Notes under the pieces: model-generated | Seen by the model: the letters and a program-made list of their open reading frames with translations, nothing else | What the model was told of the DNA's origin: nothing | Databases searched by the model: none | Translations under genes and position numbers: made by a program | Source: Pilasporangium apinafurcum | Lineage: Eukaryota > Oomycota > Peronosporomycetes > Pythiales > Pythiaceae | Direction of reading: 5' to 3' | Assembly: GCA_001600495.1 (NCBI GenBank) | Contig: BCKE01000016.1 | Coordinates: 312,831-369,995 of the forward strand | Length of the DNA: 57,165 nucleotides | Shown: piece after piece, positions 29,533 through 38,854 of the stretch | Numbering within the stretch: position 1 is the first letter of the stretch | How the letters are laid out: the number at the start of each line of letters is the position of its first letter

Positions 29533-31241
29533 CGTTGCGTCTTAGCCTTCTTTTGCAAATGTGAACGTCAGGAAGAGGATTGATCTGGAAGAGACGATTG
29601 ACGCCACTGACTGGTGCGGGTAAAGCTGCTTTGACAAAAAAAAGGAAACGCACTGTGAGGAGCTGTGGCTGATGCCTCTTTGAAATGGAGAATAGGTAAC
29701 CTCACCCTACCCATCCCCCATAAATAAAGCAATGAAGATTGGTGATGCAAAGTACTATCATTTTCTAAGGATGAGGATCAGGACAATTAATCGATTGAGG
29801 CTAGGGATGATACGGTAAAGGTTTAGGGCAATATAATACAGGAATTTAACAAGGCCTGTCTATATTATTGCAAATGGTGAGCAAGGCGATTGACAGCTTG
29901 TCTATGGAACATACGGAATCAGGTGGACCAATCAAATCTACGAAGAAAGATCTTAAACTGAAATTACAAAACACGATGCCAAGAACCAAAATGCATTTTC
30001 TGATCCGAGTTGACCAGATCTAGGCAAACCTGGCAAAAAGGCCAGCGTTTTAGGATGAGTGTTTCTGTTTGTCAGCGCATCTTCGTTCATGATGTGAAAG
30101 AGAATTCGCGACAAATATCATGTTTGCTGTGTGAAGGATTCTTTTACTTGAAGAGATGGTTTGTGTGAAGGATTCTTCTTTTTTCAAGGATGTTTTTGGC
30201 GGCCATCATCCATTCTCTCTCCCTTTGTGATTCTTGTCGCGTTGATAAAGACGAGACTTGCAAATGATGAATTTTTTTCTCACATTTGTATTGTGCATTT
30301 GGACACAATTCAACTGAAGAACGACCACAAAATCTATGCTTCAGTATCATAAATGATAGCTGTAGTATCCAAAGCTTGAACAAATCTGATCTAACTGACC
30401 AGTGTGTGGTGGATATCGAAAGTGTCACGGAGAAAGCTCCTCCTATTCACTAAGGAAGAACGGATACAGAGATCTGGGTAACGAAGGCTCCGAAGTAGTT
30501 GTGGTAACTTTGCAATCCAATAGTAACAAATCCCACGTTAGTCATGGCTCCATTTTTGAAGGTGGTTATAGTGGTATCGTATAATGGAATTTGACGGCCA
30601 TTTGATCTGACTATGTGACTGTCAGTTTTTGTCGCAGAACTTTTGCGTACCAAGGTGCTGATTCTTGCTCGCTGCGGTGCCAGCTGGCGTCTCTCCACAT
30701 GTGATACAACGGATTTCGTGACGTACCCTTAGAATAACAAAACCCCAAACGTTCGCAAATCCATTAGTATCTAGAAAAATGACGCCAGCACAAATGTCCA
30801 GTCTCTTTGGTTAATGATAACGCTCTTTGTTGTGGTTTTATGCGTCGACTTTCTGGATCTTGATGCGTGATTGGTTGCTGTGGATCTATCAAGTGGTTTA
30901 TTGTGTGTAGTTGTGATGCTTGTCCTCTGCAGAACGCAGTACTGTGATGGAATGACGTTCGATTGTATCAGACAAAGCCCTATTTCTGAATGCTCTGAAC
31001 ATGGGGTATACTGTCATAGCCAGCGTATGTTGTCAGTGTGACGCGAATATCAGCATCTTGCGAATCGAACGGCTGTCCATTGACCAAAATGGCTTTGACA
31101 AAACTCATCCACGAACTTAAGCCTTCCTTATTCATTCTATTCAACCTCATTTTAGTGAATCGTACTTAAATGAGAACAACGTACTTAATGAGGAATGATC
31201 CAGATTGAATCTACGCATGCACGAAATGCCCAACAAGAGCA
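29533..31241. other. 1.7-kb intergenic region, no supported gene
   Basis: It lies between the 5' ends of two divergent genes. A short direct repeat of GTGTGAAGGATTCTT occurs near 30131 and 30164. No protein family or RNA gene is recognised. Confidence 0.4.
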
Positions 31242-32194
31242 ATGGAGGAAATCTTGGAAATGACCAAGTATGCCTTGATCGGGATTAATATCCTGTTATT
31301 CCTCTCTACTGCCCTGGTGTTTTTCTCTCGATCTCCACGTAGTACTATTAGTGGCAGAACCAAAACAGTTGACAATTCTCAAGTGGCCAAACGCGCACTT
31401 CTGGTGACAGCTCACCCGGATGATGAAAGCATGTTCTTCCTACCACTTTTGCATTCCTTTCATGAAGCCCAAGGGCAGAATGAAGACGACGATGCGGAAT
31501 GGGATGTGCATTTACTCTGCTTATCACGTGGTAATTTTGATGGACTCGGGGATATCCGTGCCAAGGAGATGGTCGCCTGCGGTGAGTTTATTGGACTCAA
31601 GAAGACCAACATTTACATACTAGAGGATCCAAAGCTACAGGATGGTATGCAAACCATTTGGGATCACGATCATATTGCTCGTCTAGTGCTGGACTGCGTG
31701 GACAAGCATAATATTGACGCGGTACGTGTAAAAAAATGTCGCCTACTTCATATTTTCCCTATATCTGCTGAGTGTCTATTTGTATGTGATAGGTGTTCAC
31801 GTTTGATGACTATGGTGTATCTGGTCATCCAAATCACATCGCTGTGCACTTTGGTGTGAAGCTCGCTCTTGAAGAACAGCATAGGCGATGCAGTCAATCT
31901 GACTCATCCAGACTTCCTGTGCGCGGTTGGGCGTTAGAAAGCACAAATATCGTGCGGAAGTACATCGGCCTTGTGGATGCAGTTATTTCGTCGTGGCTCG
32001 CAGGCCCAACTACAAATAAAGCGTTCGTGTTTCTCTTCAAGCCGCAGTGGAATTATCATGCCATGGAGCTTCATCACAGTCAATTCGTGTGGTATCGTCG
32101 TCTTTTTGTGATTTTCTCGCGATATACATTTGTGAACACATTTACACCTCTTGCGCATAAGCCCACCTCTATAGAAGACAAGAAGATTCAATGA
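31242..32194 (+). CDS. PIG-L family N-acetylglucosaminyl-phosphatidylinositol de-N-acetylase, two exons
   Basis: Exons 31242-31721 and 31793-32194 join in phase 0 across a 71-nt GT-AG intron to give 293 residues. A single N-terminal membrane anchor (about 10-29) precedes the catalytic domain. The zinc-site motif AHPDDE is near residue 59. The second motif, SGHPNHIAVH, follows the splice junction within FTFDDYG. This is the pattern of PIG-L/GPI12, the ER enzyme that removes acetyl from GlcNAc-PI in the second step of GPI-anchor synthesis. Length and topology match that enzyme. It is relevant to the neighbouring elicitins and the protein at 53742, whose hydrophobic C termini look like GPI-addition signals. 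Confidence 0.9.
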
Positions 32195-32340
32195 GCGTAG
32201 TGATCTTTCGATAATAGGATAACACACTGAAACAAAACAACGATGGAATACACATGGACAGATGGAACACTCCCATTTCATATTTGGAAGTTAAGCAATG
32301 TGCTTTGCACAAACTGCACCGTACCATTGCCTTGTATTAA

Positions 32341-33124
32341 TTAGAGAGTCTTGGAGGCAGCCTGAAAATTTTTGATGTTGATTTTCACTTGTTTCATCAC
32401 ACGACTGTACATTTCAGGGCGGTATCCCAATGGAAACAGTATCTCCAACAGCACAAACATCGGTGCAGTGATCAATGCTTGATCCAAACTGTCGAAAAGT
32501 GCGGGTTTGCGGCGCTCAAAGACACCATGGCCAATGAACTATATGTCATTAAGCATACACCACACAGCGGTTAACCATTCTGACGTAAATAAAAATCAAT
32601 CAATAATAGCATGCGATTTGAATGCGTACCTGCAAGATCCAAGCGACGACGTGGATCACGATTCCAATATGCCAGGCCGGCACACCATACAGCGCTGGCG
32701 CAGCACCCGAGAACCAATTCGCAAAGATGTAAATGTTGACAATAATCGCAGCACCCAAACTTCCAGCCCTGTGCATTTTTTTGCATCATTGAGATCACAA
32801 AGAATCAAATGAGCAAATGCGGTTGATCATAATCATAGGTAAATAAAAAAAAGCTTACCAGAAGTCGAGCAAGATGTACCATGGAATGTAGATGGCAGCC
32901 ATCACCACTGATGCATTCAACACAATATACTCGCTGTATGGTAGGTTTGCAAGGAACGCTGGTTGTTCCATGAACGGTTTGGTGTCGGCCAACATTATCA
33001 TGCCAGAGGCGAAAATCGGCCAGATGCATGCGAGATGAATGTACTGGTTGATCTTGTTGTCATGGTAGGATAGGTAGAATGTCACCTGCTTCTCCAAGTT
33101 GAAACGATCGGAGATACGACCCAT
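32341..33124 (-). CDS. Mpo1-like (DUF962) membrane dioxygenase, copy 2, three exons
   Basis: Minus-strand exons are 32859-33124, 32630-32768 and 32341-32538, with introns of 90 and 91 nt. The joined frame gives 200 residues ending SKTL. Signatures are YHDNKINQYIH and FIGHGVFERRKPAL. Exons 2 and 3 are exactly as long as in copy 1 (139 and 198 nt), and the introns sit at the same codons and phases, while the DNA and intron sequences have diverged. The genes are therefore old duplicates of one three-exon ancestor. The expected role is ER 2-hydroxy fatty acid oxidation, as for yeast Mpo1 (inference). The stop at 32341-32343 lies about 150 bp from the stop of the convergent PIG-L gene. Confidence 0.88.
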
Positions 33125-35428
33125 TTGTGCACGAAAATGCAGGAAAGAAGTGTTTGGTTGCCAGGAAAATCGGAAATGACAAATGGTTTCGATGCTTGAT
33201 TGTTAAAAGTGATGGAGGAATGTTCAACCTCAAAGTGCATCATCAACTCAATTTTATCCAATGAAATTATGTTTATTCAAAAATTACGAATCATGATTGG
33301 AGAAAATGGACTAAACATCGCTTTTGTAGTTAATGGACTTAATATCCAATCATAGATTTTCATCAAAATAATATTTATTATTGGATGAAAATGGGGTAAA
33401 CTCGTAATCAGTTGGACTAATCAGCACAATACCAAAGTTGAAGGTGGGATGAGGAGGTCACAGACCTTAAGGTCCTGCTTCATTTCATTCGCGGAGCCTG
33501 GACGCGGCAGATATTGTGTGTTCCGCTTCGATATGATTGTCTGATCTGTGGTCACAGGCAATTACAGGCATGCTAGATGCGGTATCAAGAAATATGAGAT
33601 AAAAAGAATAAGCATTCTATGATGAGTCCAATGCTGGGCATAATCGTTCATCAAATACATGGATGACTTGTGCTTCCCGTTATCCGGAGTTAATTCGAGA
33701 GAGAGAGAGATGAATTGCTTTCTAGATCAACAGACGTAGGTGTCGAATTAGTCGGTGAGTAGTGAAATGTGCTTATAATAGAATTCGTCGAATTAAACTC
33801 CCGTGTTCATTGACCGTGATGCAGAACGTTCATAGAGCATCACTTCATTCAACCATAAAGATGATGGGTCATATTGTGACCGCCGTTCCAGTCAATTCTG
33901 GGACTGGTAGTGGTGTCCAGGAACACGTATCAAACAGGGGCTGAGTGATACATCTGTACGGAATATCGTCTCTCCACTTTACGATGACGATGCACATGAT
34001 ATAGGGCATATCAACAACATCAGTACAATCGACGAAACCATACTCAGGAAGAAAATATATGATACAAACAAAACCAATTCTTACATGGCTTGAGTATTCA
34101 GACGCTTGGACCCAACTCATGTATAGGTAAGTGCGATTTCCATGGGAACATCTTATGTTTGTGGCGGCCTATGGCAATGTGCCTTACTACCATCCTGTCG
34201 GCAAACTTGAGCGACGACACCTGGTACAGTGTCATGCTCATATGTAGTAACATCAGCTACTGCTGCTGAGCAATTATATCGGAGCGTTAGGTGTCGTCAC
34301 TGTCGCGCGGAAATAGCACCTCACGAATATGCATTTCAGTAGGCACTTGGCATTTGGCGGTACGCGGTGGAAGATTCGAACCAGCAACAGAGAAAAGTAA
34401 TGTTTGATGAGTTTTACGTCGGAATGAACGTATGTGTGACGGTCAATATATCGAAAGTGCGACCGACGACACCACCAGCACGTTCTTCTCTTTTTTCAAC
34501 CCATCTGCCTGTCGAAGGACCAAAACAGCCGCTGATCAATACAAGTAGATCGCATGCTTTTGTAAAAAAAAAGTCGCGAATGGTTATCTACCGGCACGGA
34601 CGACATCGAAGATGTGGTGCTGAGTGATATTCACAACCAAGTACGGCAAGTCCTCCATAAACGTACAAAATTGGACGCCAACTTTGGGAAAGCCAAGTGT
34701 CGGTGACAGTGTTATGTAAGATGCATTTTCTTTGTTCTTTCAACTCTGCTCATATTGTTCTGGTAAGCAGAAAGCAAGACCTCATGCCAACAGGCTGTTA
34801 CGAGTTGTAAAGGCACAGCTTTTCGATGCAACAACAGAAAGAGAAGAGTGCGCTGTTGAGATGATCGAAAATAGATACAAAATCGTCCGTCATGATGGAA
34901 GAAGAAAACACACAAGTAAATGAAGAAGATTCGACTTTTCAATGCCCACTGGATGAGGAAAATTTTTTAACCAGGCGTGCAAAGGGTGCGAGTCGCCAGG
35001 TTGTGTCTCACGTACCAGTGCAGCGACTTTCTTCCATAAAATCCCTTTTCGGAAACGAACAAATAAAAAATCTCCAGAAAAAAATGTGCAACGTAATTTC
35101 TTCGACAAACATGTGTTCTATGCTCGTTATGTGGCGCTGCTCACGATGTTGCGCACGGGATGCGAAGATCCAGTCTGGAACATCTCGATGACGATGTGCG
35201 ACTGTTGGAGGTAATGGGTTCGTTTCGATTTCTTTCCGTTTTTTCATAACCTTGACGCAAAATAGCACAAACAAAACGCCCTCTTCGCTCCATCCATTTC
35301 TGCAGAAACGATTGTACTCTGCAAATTCAATCTTCATCATTCTTAGACTTTCTGTCTGCCTCGGACTTGCAACAAGCACATAGACGTTCCCAGTCTCCAT
35401 ATCATTACAAAAACCGCAATTCAAGAAA
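33125..35428. other. 2.3-kb intergenic region with possible gene debris
   Basis: A GA microsatellite lies near 33700. Between about 34370 and 35200 several short plus-strand frames follow one another; a helical-looking one near 34597-34695 has charged residues (DDIEDVVLSD). They may be debris of one interrupted gene, but I cannot name a family or prove continuity. Two related AT-rich words around 33270-33440 hint at an old inverted-repeat element. Confidence 0.3.
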
Positions 35429-36022
35429 ATGAAGTTCTTCACGGCTGTTGTGACGTCTTCACTGTTTGCAAGCATAGCTGCTGCGGCCGACTGCACACCT
35501 CAAGACCTCGCCTCATTAGCTACTAACCCTGAGACACGTACCTGTGTCGAGCAATCAGGTGTGAACTTTTCCACGTTAACGCAACCGCCAACGAGTGAAC
35601 AATCCGCGGCCATTTGCAATGTAGACGCCTGTACCAACGTCCTGAACAGCGTGTTGAGTAGTAATCCTCCGGATTGCGTGCTGCCTGGATCGAGTATCCT
35701 CTATCGATCGCAGTTTTTGGATGTGATTTCCACCTATTGCCAGAACAACAACGCTGGAGTGACCTCTGGTAGCTCAACTGGCTCTGTGGCAGCTGGTGAT
35801 AGCAGCAGCAATGCTGTTGTTGGTGATTCGAGTACAATCGGTACCGATAACTCTGCTTCCACCGTTGGAAGTGCCTCTTCCGTAGGCTCCGACACCGTAG
35901 GTTCCGGCTCGGCAGGAAGTGGATCGAAGAGTAAAGAAGCCAGTGGTGCAGCATCTACATCCTTCTCACTCGCGGTAGTCTCGAGTGTGGCTCTCGCTGT
36001 TGGTGGCGCTATGTTGTTCTAA
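35429..36022 (+). CDS. Elicitin-like secreted protein 1 with Ser-rich stalk and GPI-type tail
   Basis: The protein has 197 residues. A signal peptide of about 19 residues (MKFFTAVV...AAA) is followed by an elicitin domain with six cysteines in the family spacing: DC, TC, IC-x4-C, DC and YC. A Ser/Gly/Thr-rich stretch (about 110-175) then leads to a hydrophobic C terminus ending MLF, which looks like a GPI-attachment signal. Elicitins bind sterols and other lipids, which sterol-auxotrophic oomycetes must acquire, and several are recognised by plant immune systems. The long tail puts this with the wall- or membrane-anchored elicitin-like class rather than the small 98-residue secreted class. 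It is the first of three tandem paralogs. Confidence 0.9.
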   Translation: MKFFTAVVTSSLFASIAAAADCTPQDLASLATNPETRTCVEQSGVNFSTLTQPPTSEQSAAICNVDACTNVLNSVLSSNPPDCVLPGSSILYRSQFLDVISTYCQNNNAGVTSGSSTGSVAAGDSSSNAVVGDSSTIGTDNSASTVGSASSVGSDTVGSGSAGSGSKSKEASGAASTSFSLAVVSSVALAVGGAMLF

Positions 36023-36694
36023 TTGCTTTTGAGTAGCTGATACAGGCTGAAGGTTATTGTGAATCCTCTGTAACGTATGAGCATTCGTTGTTTTGGTTTA
36101 TTTTCTCGTTTGCCATCGTTTGGATCCGATCGACACCATCAAGGTCAGGAAGAATGCCCAGATATTAGTTGAATAAATGGCTGTGATGGATGTCGCTACA
36201 TTAAATGTAATTGATGAACAATGGACAGAAAAAAGTCTTGTCATCGTTTGTAAGCTTTCGTGTCATTTCGAAAATGTACATGGCAAAGAACAGTCAGTAA
36301 TGTACACAATTGGCGAATAGCCGTGTCAAACAGACGTCGACATTGTTTCCATTAGCAAAATTCTCTGCAACACACACGAAAACCTGGAAGCCGATTTTTG
36401 GCATTCTGTCCAATTTTTGAATGTAGAATCAGATGCAATTGACAGTATCAAATTTGTCTTATTGAGTGTCTCTATACAAAAACTATATACTCAGATCTGA
36501 GTCGACATACGATTTTTTCGTGTGGTCGAAAGATGATATGGACCCTAGTCCAGGTGATTCGTCTGGAAACATCCAGACAAATTGCTGCCGATGATCTCAC
36601 TCGCCAATTCTCAATTGGATCTCTATACCAACAGCTCGGCATATTGACATAAGCCAAGAGCTACGTGCTAACCTTCGCTCAAACCTATCAGCAA
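36023..36694. other. Intergenic between elicitin genes 1 and 2
   Basis: No gene or repeat is recognised. It presumably holds the terminator of the first elicitin gene and the promoter of the second. Confidence 0.4.
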
Positions 36695-37291
36695 ATGAAA
36701 CGCCACGCGTCCATCCTCCCGTTTGCGCTCTGCATCGCAGTCGGTCTTGTACCCACTACTACCAACGCCGCTACCTGCAATTTAAGTGACCTAAGCGTAT
36801 TCGCATCGGATCCAAACCTCGTGCTCTGTCAAACCGAAGCCCATGTCTCAATTTTGGAGCTCACTGGTACGCCGAATGATGAACAGCTTGCAGCGCTTTG
36901 TAGCACGAAAGCATGTGTAGAGCTTGTACGCGCCGTTCTGAAACTGAACCCTGAGGATTGTACGGTTCCTACACCTAGTGCACTGCTGTTGATGAGTGAA
37001 TTGGTCGAGCCAGTCGCCAAATATTGTGCAGCTGAAGGCATCGACGTCACGGTTTCTAGTTCTTCCTCTACTTCGTCTGAATCAAGTGGGGCGGATGTCG
37101 ATGTTGGCACCGTGACGGCGAGCTCTGCGACAAGCGAAGACGTTGATGCCGACGCTGGGTCACCCAGTAGCAGCAGTACAGAATTGACGCCCACACCTAC
37201 ACCAGATAGCGGAGCTTTATCATCGCGGTTCGCGATGAATATTGGATTCATGATTGTCGCAAGTGCGTCCGTCATGTCGTTGCTGATGTAG
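36695..37291 (+). CDS. Elicitin-like secreted protein 2 with acidic Ser/Thr stalk and GPI-type tail
   Basis: The protein has 198 residues from the ATG at 36695. The frame is open upstream to a GTG at 36665, but the ATG gives a much better signal peptide (MKRHASILPFALCIAVGL). The six elicitin cysteines are present (TC, LC, LC-x4-C, DC, YC), with the PNDEQLAALCSTKAC core. The stalk is rich in Ser, Thr, Asp and Val, and the hydrophobic C terminus ends in SLLM, as in GPI-anchored proteins. Loops and stalk differ from the first paralog, so the duplication is not recent. Confidence 0.88.
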   Translation: MKRHASILPFALCIAVGLVPTTTNAATCNLSDLSVFASDPNLVLCQTEAHVSILELTGTPNDEQLAALCSTKACVELVRAVLKLNPEDCTVPTPSALLLMSELVEPVAKYCAAEGIDVTVSSSSSTSSESSGADVDVGTVTASSATSEDVDADAGSPSSSSTELTPTPTPDSGALSSRFAMNIGFMIVASASVMSLLM

Positions 37292-37940
37292 GGAACGTGT
37301 CATCTATCCTGTATGTCTTCTATCCATCGAGTATGAATAAGAACGCGAATGCAATAGCTAGTGACCACGTTATCAAACAATGAAGCCACCAAAGGGCATA
37401 AATATGTTGTACGATTGATGGAGTAAGCGATGTTCTTCCATTTTGCTTAACATGGTTGTTATAATGATCAGCAATACGTTCATCAATGGTCTACTCATAA
37501 TGCCGATGTTCTAAGCTCTACATTGCGTTTCTTCCTCGCGTAATTATGTTTTTTCGCGTTCATATGTTTGATACGACACCTTGATCTCTTTTGTCTCCCT
37601 CCCTAGGAAAGTCGGACACTTGCCGTTCGAAGTGACCTGAACAGGACACAGTGGGATCAAAGTAACATCAGTCGCCTGTAAGTTACGCTGAAATATTTCA
37701 CTACTACGGCGTAAAAAAAGCAAATCACTCCCATTTACTTTGTGAAGTAGCGTTTGTGACCGTAATATATTTGATACAATAATTTACGTAGTCGCAGCTT
37801 GTGTCACGAAAAAGCCAGAAAACGCAACTGAACCCAACGCGATGTGTCTTATTCCCAACCACCAAAAGACACACCAAGCTCCTGTCAAGAGCATTTGCAT
37901 TTCCTGAATTTCCTTCTCTCACACACACACTGCGATCATC
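37292..37940. other. Intergenic between elicitin genes 2 and 3
   Basis: No gene is recognised. A short CA run lies just upstream of the third elicitin start. Confidence 0.4.
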
Positions 37941-38501
37941 ATGCAGCTCAAGTTCCCATCTCTTCTTGTGCTCGGTGCAGCACTCACTGCCCCATTGACA
38001 ACTGCCCAAGATTCTGATGCCCCAGTGTGTCAAATCAGTCAATTGAGCTTGATCGCTAGTAACCCCAATGTACAAGTCTGTCAAAATGACGTAGGCTTCG
38101 CCGCCGCCGATCTCGAAGGTGTTCCCACGGATGCGCAATTGGCCAAGGTCTGTGCTTCGGAAACTTGTGTCGAGCTCTTCAGTGAACTCTTGGCGCTCAA
38201 CATTACCGATTGCCACATCCCAACTGGTGGTGGAATTCTGTTCATCAGTGAATTTGTGAATCCAGTCGTAGAGTACTGCGCCAGTGAAGGCATTATCATC
38301 ACAGCATCGGGAGTATCATCCGGCTCAGGCTCGGGGTCGATTGCGACAGCCGGCACGGTTGACGCAGGTGATGATGAAAAAGCATCGGCCAGTGCGTCTG
38401 GATCGGCTGGTGACACACCTGCACCAACTGGTGCTGCATCACATGCTGCATTTGCCAGTGGGAGTGCGATGCTTGTAGCATTAATTGCGTCGTTGCTGTA
38501 A
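37941..38501 (+). CDS. Elicitin-like secreted protein 3 with short stalk and GPI-type tail
   Basis: The protein has 186 residues, with the ATG at 37941. Its signal peptide ends near TTAQ. The elicitin domain has six cysteines (VC, VC, VC-x4-C, DC, YC) and the family words PTDAQLAKVCASETC and NITDCHIP. A Gly/Ser/Ala-rich stalk and a hydrophobic end (VALIASLL) follow. It is closer to paralog 2 than to paralog 1: both have N-P at the second block, LFISEFV or LLMSELV before the last cysteine, and a C-A-x-E-G-I motif. A role in lipid or sterol binding at the cell surface is inferred from the family. Confidence 0.9.
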   Translation: MQLKFPSLLVLGAALTAPLTTAQDSDAPVCQISQLSLIASNPNVQVCQNDVGFAAADLEGVPTDAQLAKVCASETCVELFSELLALNITDCHIPTGGGILFISEFVNPVVEYCASEGIIITASGVSSGSGSGSIATAGTVDAGDDEKASASASGSAGDTPAPTGAASHAAFASGSAMLVALIASLL

Positions 38502-38854
38502 TTGTATGCAGTTATAAGCTCGTTGAATTGTGGCAATCAGCTTTTGAGCTTCAAGTAGATAGGATAAACATTACATAGCTGCTCATTTTTGGATCCAATA
38601 TATATACCGATGTTTGTACATTTACGTGTTTTCATTTTACTTTCACACCAACCAACATACACAAAGCACCCACTAAACTCAAAAATGAGCTGCGTCGTCA
38701 TCGTTTTTTTCTGAAATGGTAATTGATGTCCATTTGATGTGCTGCTGGGATCAGATCTGATCCAAGAAAAGCTCCGATATTATTGTTGATCATGGCAAAC
38801 TGAATACAAACTATTTAGTGTATATAAACGATGACAAAGGAACTCAACCTCAAA
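38502..38854. other. Intergenic between convergent genes
   Basis: It holds the 3' ends of elicitin 3 and of the FHA-CHAT gene. Nothing else is recognised. Confidence 0.4.

Noticed and set aside
34360-34400. GATTCGAACC word resembling a reversed tRNA B box
   Set aside because: The flanking sequence does not fold into a tRNA and lacks a matching A box and acceptor stem.
34367-35191. Series of short plus-strand frames that might be one interrupted gene
   Set aside because: No family was recognised and no consistent splice or frame path was found.
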